Source: Chelatococcus reniformis (lineage in GTDB: Bacteria; Pseudomonadota; Alphaproteobacteria; Rhizobiales; Beijerinckiaceae). From it: DNA of 64,000 nucleotides. Below, piece after piece: positions 34,526-42,061 of the stretch; the stretch's first letter is position 1, and every line of letters begins with the position of its first letter. A model generated the notes under the pieces. It had not been told where the DNA came from. It did no database searches and was given only the letters and a program-made list of their open reading frames with translations. The stretch is taken from the NCBI RefSeq assembly GCF_014640075.1, contig NZ_BMGG01000009.1:124001-188000 (forward strand). The letters are read 5' to 3'. Position numbers and translations under genes: made by a program.

Positions 34526-37500
34526 TTGCGAGATCTCCTGACCGCCATCGCGGTCCTCGTCATCGTCGCGCTGCTGGCGGCGCTGCTGGGGCCGCCGCTC
34601 ATCGACTGGTCGGCCCATCGCGGCCGTGTCGAGGCGCTGCTCGGCGACGCGCTCGGCGTGCCCGTCCACACGCGCGGCCACATCGGCGTGCGCCTGCTGC
34701 CGTCGCCGGCGCTCACCTTGGAGGGTCTGGCGATCGGCGAGGGCCGCGGTCCGGCGTCCCTGGCCGCAGGCGAGACGCGCGTGGAGCTGTCGCTGTCGCC
34801 GCTGCTGCGGGGCGATGTGCAAATCGCCGATGCGGCGATGGACCAGCCCGTCCTGACGATTCGGCTGGCCGAGGACGGGGGGCTTGCCTGGCCGGGGCTT
34901 GGACCGGACGGCCTCTTGGGGCGCCTGGCGGTCGAGCGCGTGCGGGTCACGCGCGGCGCCATCGTCATCGCCGACCGCGTCACCGGTCGGGATGTGCGGC
35001 TGAGCCGGCTGGAGGCGATCGGCCAAGCCTCGTCGGTGGACGGCCCCTGGCAGGTCGCGGGCGCCGTCGAGGGCCAGCCGTTCCGGTTCTCCACCGGCCA
35101 GGTCGAGCCGGGCGGCGAGCGGCCAGTGAAGGCCGCTGTCGGCAACGACCTCGTCGGCCGGCTCGCGCTGGAGGGGAAGCTGAGCCTGGCTGCCAAGGGC
35201 GCAACGCCGCTCCTCGTCGGCAAGGTCAGCGCCACGCGGCCGCTGACGGCGGACGAGCCACTGACGCTCACGGCCAATGCGGACGTCGAGCTTGTCGGCC
35301 GGCGGCTGGCGCTCCGGAACGTCGACCTTTCGGCCGGGGATGGCAGCATCAAGCTCACGGGCGCGGGCAGCCTCGATCTGGGACGTCGGGTGGCGGCCGA
35401 ACTCACCCTGGGCGCCCGTCACATGGCGCTCGACAAGGCGGTGGCGCAACTGCGACCGGTCATGGAGGAGGGCGGGCTTGGGCCGGTGCTCGGCATCGTG
35501 CCGCTGCCCGTCACCGCGCGCGTTGCCTTCGATCGCCTGAGCTGGGCGGATGAGGAGGCCCAGAGCCTCTCCGCGCTGATCCGTCTCGACGGGCGGCAGG
35601 TCGCCGTGGAGCAGCTGTCGTTGCGGTTGCCGGGGGAAACCAACGTCACCGCCGATGGCACGCTGCAGGCGGCAGATCAGGCAACGGCAGCCTTTCGCGT
35701 GGCCGTCCGAGTGGGCGCACCGCCCCGCCTCGGGCTGGCGCTGTCGCGGCTCGGCGCCAGCCAGGCCCTCGCGACTCAGATCGCGCGCGAGCAGAGCCTG
35801 ACGCTCGACGCCAACGTGGCGCTCTCGCCGACGCTCATCGGCCTGTCCAACGTGCGTATGGCCGCCGGCCCCGTCACCGTCGCCGGCGCCTTCCGCTACA
35901 GCTTTGCCGACGAGCGCGAGCCGCCGCGTCTCGACGCCCAGCTCACCGCCGAGCAGATCGACCTCGCGCGCTGGCCGGCCCTGTCCGACGTTGGTCTGTC
36001 GCTGGGGACCGCGGATCTTGGCCTGCTGATCGATGCGCGCGGTGTCCGTTACGGCCCGAGCGCCGGCGCCGGGCGCGTGCGCGCCAAGCTCTCGCGCAGC
36101 GCCGGCCATCTGGCGATCGACGCGCTCGAGATCCGCGATCTGGCAGGCATCAATGCAAGCGGCACGGGCAGCATCGGCCCGCGCGGCGACGGCCGGGTGA
36201 ATGCCAACGTTACGGCCGAGCGCGCCGGCCCGGCCTTCGGTCTGCTCGCCAAGCTGGGCTTCGGGGTCTTTGCCGGCCCTTGGCCGGCCGGGGTCGAAGA
36301 CGCCCCCCTCGATCTGAAGGTCGTCGCCTCCGCCTCCGGCGCGGACCCGGCGCGTCGCATCGACGTGCGGCTCGACGGGGCGGCGCTCGGCGGGTCGGTC
36401 GCGGGCCAGGCGCGTCTCGCCTGGCCCGCGGCGCGCCTGGTGGACGCCAGCCTGACCTTCAACACCCCCGAGACAGCCCGCGTGCTGGCGACCTGGGGCT
36501 TCGCGGGCGAAGGTCGAGCGGCCATCGGTCCGGCCGTCGTGACAGCCATCCTCGCCGAGCCGCCGAAGGGCACGACGGCACAGCAGCTCACGCTCGGCGG
36601 ACAGATCGCAGGCATCGATGTGCGCACCGCGGCCCCCATTGCCATGGGCCCCGACGTCGGGAGCTGGACGAAGGCAGCGTTCCAGGTGTCAGCCAAGGAC
36701 GCGAGCCGGTTGGCGCGGGCCCTCGGCGGGGCGGCACGCACCGATCAGGCGATGCCGCTCGCGCTTGGCGTGGAGATCGAGCGGGACGGGACGGGATCGG
36801 GCTGGCAAGCGCTCCTCGATGGATCCCTTGCTGGCTCTCCGGTGCGCGGCACGGTGGCGCGGGGTCCTGACGGGGCGTTCGCTGTCGGGCTCGCGACCGA
36901 CCAGCTGTCGGTGCCGGCGTTGGCCAGCGTCTTGGCGCTCGGGCCGCTGCCCGCGGCGCGAGCCGGCGGCATCTGGCCGTCCGAACGCTTTGCAGCGGCC
37001 CCTGCCTGGCTGGACGGCGTCGCCGCCGACCGGGCCAGCGTGCACATCAAGGCGGGGCGCCTCGATCTCGGCGGCGGGCTGGCGGCGACGCAGGCGGACC
37101 TCACCGTGAGGAAGGTCGCCGATGGGGTCGCCTTGGGCCTCGATCGGGCCTCGTTCGCCGGCGGCTCGCTGGCCGGCGAGACGGTGCTGCGCCGGCTTGG
37201 CAGCGGCGCGAGCTTCACCACCGACCTGCGGCTCGACCAGGTGGATATCACGACGCTGGCCGGCGCGGGCGACCTTGCCGGGCGGGTGAGCGGGACGATC
37301 CGGGCCGGCGGCTCGGGCGAAAGTGTCGCCGCCATCGTCGCCAACCTGTCGGGCACCGGTTCGCTGAAGGCGACCAACGTCATGCTCAAGCGCGTCGATC
37401 CCGGAGCACTCGGCGAGGCCGCTGCCGGCGCCGGCGACGACACCCAGACGCTGGATCCGCGCGCGCTCGGCACGCAGGTCGACCGGCTGCTGCAGCGAGC

Positions 37501-38059
37501 GTTCTTCCAGGTGAGGACCATCGACGTGCCGCTGCTGATCGGCGGCGGCGTCGCGCGCGCTTCGCCGACCTCGGCCGAGGCCGGGCCGGCGCGCCTGGAG
37601 GGGGCGCTGACCATCGATCTGCGTACCCTGACGCTGGAAGCGGCTGCTATTCTGTCCACCCAGGTTCGGCCGCCGGGCTGGAAGGGAGGGCCGGCCCAGG
37701 TGGCGCTGCGCTGGCAGGGACCCATCGGCGCGCCGCGGCGCGAGGTCGACGCCAACGCTTTGGCCAACGGACTGGCGTCGATCCGGCTCGGCAAGGAACT
37801 GGAGCGCATTCAGGCCTTCGAGGCCGAGGCCAAGCGGCTCAAGGAAGAACGCGAGCGGCGCGAGGCGGAGGAACGGGCGCGGCGCGAGGCCGAGGAGCGG
37901 GCGCGACGCGAGGCCGAGCTGAAGGAGCGGCATGAAGCGGAGCAGCGGGCCGAGGAGGCGGTGAAAGCGCAGGCCGACGCGCGAGAGCGCGAGCGTCAAG
38001 ACCAGCTGCGTCGCGCGGCCGAGCGCTCGCAGTGGATCACCACCCCTGGCAGCCGCTGA
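34526..38059 (+). CDS. AsmA family protein, inner-membrane anchored
   Basis: About 1177 residues. It opens with a membrane anchor (RDLLTAIAVLVIVALLAALLGPPLIDW) and continues AHRGRVEALLGDALGVPVHTRGHIGVRLLPSPALTLEGLAIGEG, the AsmA N-terminus; long beta-rich repeats and the AsmA C-terminal domain follow. AsmA-like proteins span the periplasm and are thought to move phospholipids to the outer membrane. The last 80 residues are a highly charged coiled coil (KEERERREAEERARREAEE and on). TTG at 34526 gives the family start (M)RDLLT; the frame's first ATG at 34466 lies inside a palindromic repeat and is less likely. Confidence 0.9.
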   Translation: MRDLLTAIAVLVIVALLAALLGPPLIDWSAHRGRVEALLGDALGVPVHTRGHIGVRLLPSPALTLEGLAIGEGRGPASLAAGETRVELSLSPLLRGDVQIADAAMDQPVLTIRLAEDGGLAWPGLGPDGLLGRLAVERVRVTRGAIVIADRVTGRDVRLSRLEAIGQASSVDGPWQVAGAVEGQPFRFSTGQVEPGGERPVKAAVGNDLVGRLALEGKLSLAAKGATPLLVGKVSATRPLTADEPLTLTANADVELVGRRLALRNVDLSAGDGSIKLTGAGSLDLGRRVAAELTLGARHMALDKAVAQLRPVMEEGGLGPVLGIVPLPVTARVAFDRLSWADEEAQSLSALIRLDGRQVAVEQLSLRLPGETNVTADGTLQAADQATAAFRVAVRVGAPPRLGLALSRLGASQALATQIAREQSLTLDANVALSPTLIGLSNVRMAAGPVTVAGAFRYSFADEREPPRLDAQLTAEQIDLARWPALSDVGLSLGTADLGLLIDARGVRYGPSAGAGRVRAKLSRSAGHLAIDALEIRDLAGINASGTGSIGPRGDGRVNANVTAERAGPAFGLLAKLGFGVFAGPWPAGVEDAPLDLKVVASASGADPARRIDVRLDGAALGGSVAGQARLAWPAARLVDASLTFNTPETARVLATWGFAGEGRAAIGPAVVTAILAEPPKGTTAQQLTLGGQIAGIDVRTAAPIAMGPDVGSWTKAAFQVSAKDASRLARALGGAARTDQAMPLALGVEIERDGTGSGWQALLDGSLAGSPVRGTVARGPDGAFAVGLATDQLSVPALASVLALGPLPAARAGGIWPSERFAAAPAWLDGVAADRASVHIKAGRLDLGGGLAATQADLTVRKVADGVALGLDRASFAGGSLAGETVLRRLGSGASFTTDLRLDQVDITTLAGAGDLAGRVSGTIRAGGSGESVAAIVANLSGTGSLKATNVMLKRVDPGALGEAAAGAGDDTQTLDPRALGTQVDRLLQRAFFQVRTIDVPLLIGGGVARASPTSAEAGPARLEGALTIDLRTLTLEAAAILSTQVRPPGWKGGPAQVALRWQGPIGAPRREVDANALANGLASIRLGKELERIQAFEAEAKRLKEERERREAEERARREAEERARREAELKERHEAEQRAEEAVKAQADARERERQDQLRRAAERSQWITTPGSR

Positions 38060-38065
38060 CGCGCG

Positions 38066-38362
38066 TCACCGTCCAGCGACGCGCTCCCGTTGTCCGGGAG
38101 TGACGTCATTGAACGCGGTGGCGTCGCGGAAATAGGCCAACACGAAGACCCGGATGGCCGACGATAGGTTTTGCCCGTCGCGCCGGTCGTCGATGGCAGC
38201 GACGAGGCCTGCCAGCGACTGGCGGCGCACGGCGGCGATCTCCTTCAGCGCAGCCCAGAAGGGCTCCTCCAGCGACACCGAGGTGCGGTGGCCGGCGACC
38301 ACCAGCGAGCGTTTGACGACACGGAAAGCTGGCGCCTGGGCTGGGCCCTTGGCTGCGGTCAC
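38066..38362 (-). CDS. Ribbon-helix-helix protein (RHH_4 family)
   Basis: 98 residues with the RHH_4 core: VVKRSLVVAGHRTSVSLEEPFWAALKEIAAVRR, then SLAGLVAAID and NLSSAIRVFVLAYFRD. The strand HRTSVSL would pair in a dimer and touch DNA; in this family the role is otherwise undefined. The start codon is GTG at 38362, overlapping the stop of the DUF4169 gene by 4 bp (GTGA), which implies translational coupling. The pair DUF4169 - RHH_4 near fumC/sspB is widespread in Rhizobiales. The asmA-like gene ends 7 bp away on the other strand. Confidence 0.88.
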   Translation of the reverse strand: MTAAKGPAQAPAFRVVKRSLVVAGHRTSVSLEEPFWAALKEIAAVRRQSLAGLVAAIDDRRDGQNLSSAIRVFVLAYFRDATAFNDVTPGQRERVAGR

Positions 38363-38646
38363 GGTGACGGATCGTCCAGAGCGGGAAGATTTTTCCTTGA
38401 ATCATCACCCTGCTCTAACTCTTTGTTTTGAGCAGGATCTTGTCCAAAAACCGGTGTCGACTTCTTGGCGCCCTGCTCGAGGCGGTGGCCGTCGATCTGC
38501 CGCGCGGCGGCATCCCGCTCCTTCTCCTCCCGCGCGCGCTCCGCCTTGGTGCGGCCGAAGCGCGTCCGGTTGGCGGCCGCGAGCGTCTCGTGCTCGGCCC
38601 GCTGCCTGGCCTTTCGCGCGTTGCGGAGGTTCACGATCTCGGCCAA
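38359..38646 (-). CDS. DUF4169 protein with repeat-encoded C-terminal tail
   Basis: 95 residues. The N-terminal 57, (M)AEIVNLRNARKARQRAEHE..RTRFGRTKAERAREEKERDAAARQIDGHRLE, are the normal, complete DUF4169 protein. The remaining residues (QGAKKSTPVFGQDPAQNK and on to PALDDPSP) are encoded by a palindromic repeat copy at about 38376-38478. The start is TTG at 38646 with GGGAGGAGG just upstream, which fits the family N-terminus exactly; an ATG at 38712 in frame would add 22 residues. The stop overlaps the RHH_4 start. Function of DUF4169 is unknown; its basic/charged helices suggest RNA or protein binding, which is only a guess. Confidence 0.82.
   Translation of the reverse strand: MAEIVNLRNARKARQRAEHETLAAANRTRFGRTKAERAREEKERDAAARQIDGHRLEQGAKKSTPVFGQDPAQNKELEQGDDSRKNLPALDDPSP
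38376..38478. repeat. Palindromic repeat inside the DUF4169 reading frame
   Basis: Arms GAGCAGG (38430-38436) and CCTGCTC (38472-38478) enclose GATCTTGTCCAAAAACCGG, a version of the common Rhizobiales intergenic repeat. A second hairpin (AGAGCGGG with CCCTGCTCT) lies at about 38378-38416. The whole unit is in frame with DUF4169 and supplies about 38 codons plus the overlap with the next gene. Confidence 0.75.
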
Positions 38647-38716
38647 GGCCTCCTCCCTAAGCACGGTCAAACGCAGCCAACCGACCGGATAACGATGCTC
38701 CAATTTATGCAATCTG

Positions 38717-38808
38717 GAGCGCCTCGTTCCGATCGGGTGGTTCGATCCGGTCGGAACGCGCGCGCCAGCCTAGCTTAGAGCATTTCCGCGCTTCTTCGAA
38801 AACGCTCT
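38717..38808. repeat. Two intergenic palindromes between gst and DUF4169 genes
   Basis: First hairpin 38717-38764: GAGCGCCTCGTTCCGATCGGGTGG arm against TTCGATCCGGTCGGAACGCGC. It follows the linker ATCTG. Second, 38778-38807: GAGCATTT..CGAAAACGCTC. The right border CTAG contains the stop codon of the gst gene on the minus strand (38807-38809). Confidence 0.8.
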
Positions 38809-39424
38809 AGGCGAAGCCTTCGTCCTTGAGGACGCGCTGCACCGACGGCCGTCCGATCATGCGCTCGTAGTGGGCCGCACAGTGTCCCGGCAGCTCGATA
38901 TTCATGCGCTTCGATGCCCAGAACTCCACATAGAAGAGCGCGGCGTCGGCGATCGAGAACGGGCCGACGGCGTACTCCTTGCCGGCAATGCGGCTGTCGA
39001 TCAATCTGAAGGCCTTGTCGACGATCTCCCGCCCGCGCTGCTTGACCGCGTCCTGATCTTCTTCGCGCGGGCCGAAGTTGCCGGGCCGGAAAAGCCGTCC
39101 GAAGCCCTGCATGTGCACGGTCGCGACCACGTAGTCGATAAGCGACGTGGCCTGGGTGCGGGCCTCGATGTCGGCAGGATAGAGACTCGCCTCCGGATTG
39201 GCGGCGGCGAGCCAGAAGGCGATGGCGCCGAACTCGGTCAGCACCGAGCCGTCCGGCCGTTCCAGCGTCGGGACTTTGGACTTGGGATTGACGCTGGTGA
39301 AGGCGGCCCCGTACTGGTCGCCTTGCATGAGGTTGAGCTTCGCCAGTTCGTACGGCTTGCCGATCTCCTCGAGGAGCACGTGGATCCCGATGGAGCACGC
39401 GCCCGGCGCGTAATAGAGCTTCAT
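38807..39424 (-). CDS. Glutathione S-transferase
   Basis: 205 residues. The N-terminal thioredoxin-like domain opens MKLYYAPGACSIGIHVLLEEIGKPYEL and has VNPKSKVPTLERPDGSVLTEFGAIAFWLA, where the cis-proline (KVPTL) and the SE/TE glutathione-binding turn are seen. The Cys in GACS is the catalytic residue of beta-class GSTs. The C-terminal all-helical domain includes FSIADAALFYVEFW. ATG at 39424 is preceded by GGGAGG. The stop codon TAG is the border of a palindromic repeat. It lies between DUF4169 and sspB, where fumC is found in many relatives. Confidence 0.92.
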   Translation of the reverse strand: MKLYYAPGACSIGIHVLLEEIGKPYELAKLNLMQGDQYGAAFTSVNPKSKVPTLERPDGSVLTEFGAIAFWLAAANPEASLYPADIEARTQATSLIDYVVATVHMQGFGRLFRPGNFGPREEDQDAVKQRGREIVDKAFRLIDSRIAGKEYAVGPFSIADAALFYVEFWASKRMNIELPGHCAAHYERMIGRPSVQRVLKDEGFA

Positions 39425-39488
39425 GCCATCCTCCCGCGGCCCGCGTCCTGCTGCTGACGAAGGGGCCAACGGGCGGCGGATACCACGA

Positions 39489-40076
39489 TCAGTGCTTCTT
39501 GCGGAAGGCGTCCAGGCTGACCACGTCGGCGCCGCCCTCGGGCGCGCCTGAGCCGGGCAACGGCTCGGCAGGCGGCTTGGCGCCGTTCTCATCATCGCCG
39601 TTGGTCGCCAGCGGCAACATCTCGGAGGGATCCGGAGTCCTGCCGCGCGGCGCCTTGATGGCCGGCTCGCTGCGCGGCGTCGCCGACGGCTGCTCCACGG
39701 TGACCATGCCACCGCCCTCGTCCTTGGTGTCGAACTTGAGGCCGAACTGAACCGAGGGGTCGAAGAAGCCGGTGATGGCGTCGAACGGCACGAGCAGGCG
39801 CTCGGGTACGCCGGAGAACGACAGGCCAACCTCGAAGGTGTGCTCGTTGACGCCCAGGTCCCAGAACTGGTGCTGCAGCACGATCGTCATTTCTTCCGGG
39901 TATTTTTCGCGCAACCGGTTGGAGACGCGGGTACCCGGGGCGTCGGTGCGAAATGAAATATAGAAGTGATGCTCGGGAGGAAGCCCGTCGCGAGCAGTAT
40001 CGGCCAGCACCTTCCGCACCACGCCTTTCAGCGCATTCTGAACAAGAAGATCGTACCGGATCAGATCTTTCGACAT
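39489..40076 (-). CDS. sspB: ClpXP adaptor SspB (alpha type)
   Basis: 195 residues. SspB binds the tmRNA-encoded degradation tag and tethers tagged proteins to ClpX for destruction. The N-terminal domain (about residues 1-120) has LIRYDLLVQNALKGVVRKVL, FYISFRTDAPGTRVSNRLREKYPEEMTIVLQHQFWDL and FSGVPERLLVPFDAITGFFDPSVQFGLKF. A flexible Pro/Glu-rich linker leads to the C-terminal ClpX-binding module VVSLDAFRKKH, conserved in alphaproteobacteria. The tmRNA gene that makes its substrate tag is immediately upstream on the same strand, ending about 60 bp before this start. Confidence 0.96.
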   Translation of the reverse strand: MSKDLIRYDLLVQNALKGVVRKVLADTARDGLPPEHHFYISFRTDAPGTRVSNRLREKYPEEMTIVLQHQFWDLGVNEHTFEVGLSFSGVPERLLVPFDAITGFFDPSVQFGLKFDTKDEGGGMVTVEQPSATPRSEPAIKAPRGRTPDPSEMLPLATNGDDENGAKPPAEPLPGSGAPEGGADVVSLDAFRKKH

Positions 40077-40135
40077 GGCCCCCTGCGCGCGAAAATCGAG
40101 TGGAGGCTTCTGTTGCCAGGTGCCTCCGAACCCCG

Positions 40136-40412
40136 CCTGACGGTGCTACCCGCCAGGGCTTCAGATCGGTTTAGTTACCGCTTACGCGGCAACCGCAACC
40201 GGAGCAAAGTTGTCGTTGGCAACTATTGCAATGGCCCGATAACGGCGGAACCATGCCGAGCAAAAGAGCACCCTTTACACCCTCGTCGATCCTATTTCGC
40301 CCCCGCCGAAGCCCAACCTGCGCTGGGCTTTGGTGGAGGCGCCGGGTACCGCCCCCGGGTCCGAATGGCTTATTGCGATGTCCGTTTATTGCCATAGCCG
40401 CCTTGCGACGGC
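40136..40412 (-). ncRNA. ssrA: Two-piece (permuted) transfer-messenger RNA
   Basis: On the minus strand the precursor reads acceptor piece - spacer - coding piece, the circularly permuted order of alphaproteobacteria. The acceptor piece ends CGCCTCCACCA (3' end at 40331), preceded by a T-arm CCGGG/CCCGG. A 26-nt spacer (40305-40330) forms its own hairpin AAGCCCA/TGGGCTT. The coding piece begins GGGGGCGAAATAGGATCGACG at 40304; its first seven bases pair with CGCCTCC to form the acceptor stem. The tag reading frame, 40220 down to 40182, encodes ANDNFAPVAVAA and TAA, preceded by TAGTT as in other tmRNAs. A stem CCTGGCGG/CCGTCAGG closes the coding piece near 40136-40157. Exact 5' and 3' ends of the precursor are estimates. 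Confidence 0.95.
40182..40220 (-). other. tmRNA tag reading frame ANDNFAPVAVAA
   Basis: GCC resume codon followed by AAC GAC AAC TTT GCT and ending GTT GCC GCG TAA. The start A-N-D-N and end V-A-A are the hallmarks of alphaproteobacterial tags: the first part is read by SspB and the last two alanines by ClpX. Confidence 0.95.
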
Positions 40413-40418
40413 GACCCG

Positions 40419-40424
40419 AATATA
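40419..40424 (-). promoter_or_regulatory. Candidate -10 box of ssrA
   Basis: TATATT on the minus strand, about 7 bases before the estimated start of the tmRNA precursor. No good -35 hexamer is seen at 17 bp, so this is tentative. Confidence 0.45.
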
Positions 40425-40571
40425 GGCACTTGTTCGTCGGCGCGAAAGGGAGCCCGTGCATCGACGGGCGGCGATCCCCACATACCTGCGGGCGGGGCCG
40501 CGTCGCCGAAGGCGGCTAGGCTCCGGGCGCCGCGGCGGCTAAACTCTCAGGCCGCCGATTCCGGAGTGCCG

Positions 40572-41414
40572 ATGCGCGCCTATCTCGATCTTCTGCGCCA
40601 CACCCTCGAGCACGGCGTCCCAAAGGACGACCGCACCGGCACGGGAACGCTGTCGCTGTTCGGTCACCAGATGCGCTTCGATCTGGCCGAGGGCTTTCCA
40701 TTGCTCACCACCAAGCGCGTGCACTTCAAGTCCGTGGTGCACGAGCTGATCTGGTTCCTGTCCGGCAGCACCGACGTGCGCTACCTCCAGGAACGTGGCG
40801 TGACCATCTGGGACGAGTGGGCGACGGCGGAGCAATGCGCGCGCTTCGGCCGGCGCGAGGGCGATCTGGGCCCGGTCTACGGTCATGCCTGGCGCAACTT
40901 CGGGGCCACCGAGATGCCCGACGGCAGCTTCACGCGCGATGGCGTCGATCAGATCGCCTGGGTCGTCGACGAGATCCGCCGCCATCCGGACAGCCGCCGG
41001 CTCATCGTGACCGGCTGGGATGCGCGTCAGCAGGACCGGGTGGCGTTGCCGCCCTGCCACACGATGTTCCAGTTCTACGTCGCACGGGGGCGGCTCTCCT
41101 GCCAACTCTATCAGCGCTCCGCCGACGTGTTTCTCGGCGTGCCGTTCAACATCGCAAGCTACGCCTTGCTGACCCACATGGTGGCGCAGGTGACGGGGCT
41201 CGAGGCGGGTGACTTCGTCCATTCTCTCGGCGACGTGCACCTCTATGCCAACCATGTGGAGCAGGCGCGCGAGCAACTGTCCCGCACGCCGCGGCCCCTG
41301 CCGCGGTTGAGGCTCAATCCGGCGGTTCGCGCGCTCGACGATTTCACCTTCGACGATGTCGCCATCGAAAGCTACGACCCGCATCCGCTCATCCGCGCGC
41401 CGGTCGCCGTTTAG
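40572..41414 (+). CDS. thyA: Thymidylate synthase ThyA
   Basis: 280 residues making dTMP from dUMP with methylene-tetrahydrofolate, producing dihydrofolate. Signatures: [45 protein letters not shown], the active-site loop [13 protein letters not shown] with Cys near residue 162, and [27 protein letters not shown] at 40572 with GGAG just upstream; a GTG two codons before is in frame. Its usual neighbour folA, which recycles the dihydrofolate, is 1.7 kb downstream, separated by two copper genes. The TAG stop is also the border of a palindromic repeat. Confidence 0.97.
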   Translation: MRAYLDLLRHTLEHGVPKDDRTGTGTLSLFGHQMRFDLAEGFPLLTTKRVHFKSVVHELIWFLSGSTDVRYLQERGVTIWDEWATAEQCARFGRREGDLGPVYGHAWRNFGATEMPDGSFTRDGVDQIAWVVDEIRRHPDSRRLIVTGWDARQQDRVALPPCHTMFQFYVARGRLSCQLYQRSADVFLGVPFNIASYALLTHMVAQVTGLEAGDFVHSLGDVHLYANHVEQAREQLSRTPRPLPRLRLNPAVRALDDFTFDDVAIESYDPHPLIRAPVAV

Positions 41415-41516
41415 AGCGTTTTCGAGCGAAGTGGACGCCGGTTCGCGTGAAGAAAACGCGACAAAACAAACAGATAGAGCATTTCGGCGATTCGAAGAAA
41501 CGCGGAAATGCTCTAG
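41412..41516. repeat. Paired intergenic palindromes after thyA
   Basis: First: TAGAGCGTTTTC..GAAGTGGACGCCGGTTCGC..GAAAACGC (to about 41459), a form widespread in Rhizobiales. Second: TAGAGCATTTC (41475-41485) against GAAATGCTCTA (41505-41515), perfect 11-bp arms. The leftmost TAG is the stop codon of thyA. Confidence 0.9.
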
Positions 41517-41613
41517 CGCCATCGGATGAGCAGTAATTTGTGCACCGGCTTATGAACGACCGTGCGTCGTCACGCCGTTTGAGGCGGCGTGACGCGGGCG
41601 CTATGAGTGGGGG

Positions 41614-42003
41614 ATGACAGGCCGGCAGCAAGCCATGGAACGGCGCACAGCGCCGCGCGCGGTGATCGCGTTGATCGCCGCTTATGCGCTCGTGCTGCAG
41701 GCGCTCATGCTCTCGGCGCTGCCATTGCCGGCGCTTGCCGGTCATGCCGGGGCGCTCTGCACGACGGTCCCTGCCCCAACGGGGCAGGCCGATCCCGAAC
41801 GGCCATCCGGCGCCCACGAACTGTGCTGCGTGGCGGCCTGTGCCGGCCCGTCGCTGGCCACGCCGCCGCAGGGTGACGGCGCTTCGAGCGCCATCACCGC
41901 GCCACCCGCCCTGCTTGTCATCTTTCCCACGCATCGACCTCTCGGCATGGCGCCCCTCCTGGAGGCGGCGACCAGCGCGCGAGGACCTCCTGCGGCTGCC
42001 TGA
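41614..42003 (+). CDS. DUF2946-like small exported protein
   Basis: 129 residues with an N-terminal hydrophobic signal/anchor (ALIAAYALVLQALMLSALPLPALA), then a histidine/cysteine segment AHELCCVAACAGPS and a proline-rich tail. The CC..C cluster next to His and the position directly before a copper-binding protein gene fit DUF2946-type proteins, which are linked with copper handling. Whether the cysteines bind metal is inferred. The start at 41614 has a G-rich site adjacent; ATG 41635 is the alternative. It precedes the YcnI-PCuAC gene by 58 bp on the same strand, so the two are likely one operon. Confidence 0.7.
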   Translation: MTGRQQAMERRTAPRAVIALIAAYALVLQALMLSALPLPALAGHAGALCTTVPAPTGQADPERPSGAHELCCVAACAGPSLATPPQGDGASSAITAPPALLVIFPTHRPLGMAPLLEAATSARGPPAAA

Positions 42004-42061
42004 GCCTTCTCGGATCGAGCGCTCCCGCGCTCTTCACGACGATCTTCAGGAGCCTGTTCCC

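Larger units (their letters stand above)
40077..40571. other. 495-bp region filled mainly by the tmRNA gene
   Basis: Between the sspB and thyA starts (divergent). It holds the ssrA transcription unit at 40136-40412 on the minus strand with a -10 box upstream; the remaining 150 bp next to thyA must carry the thyA promoter. Confidence 0.7.

Noticed and set aside
40305..40330. Intron or simple terminator between tmRNA halves
   Set aside because: It is the short processed spacer expected in permuted tmRNA genes, joining the two sides of the acceptor stem.
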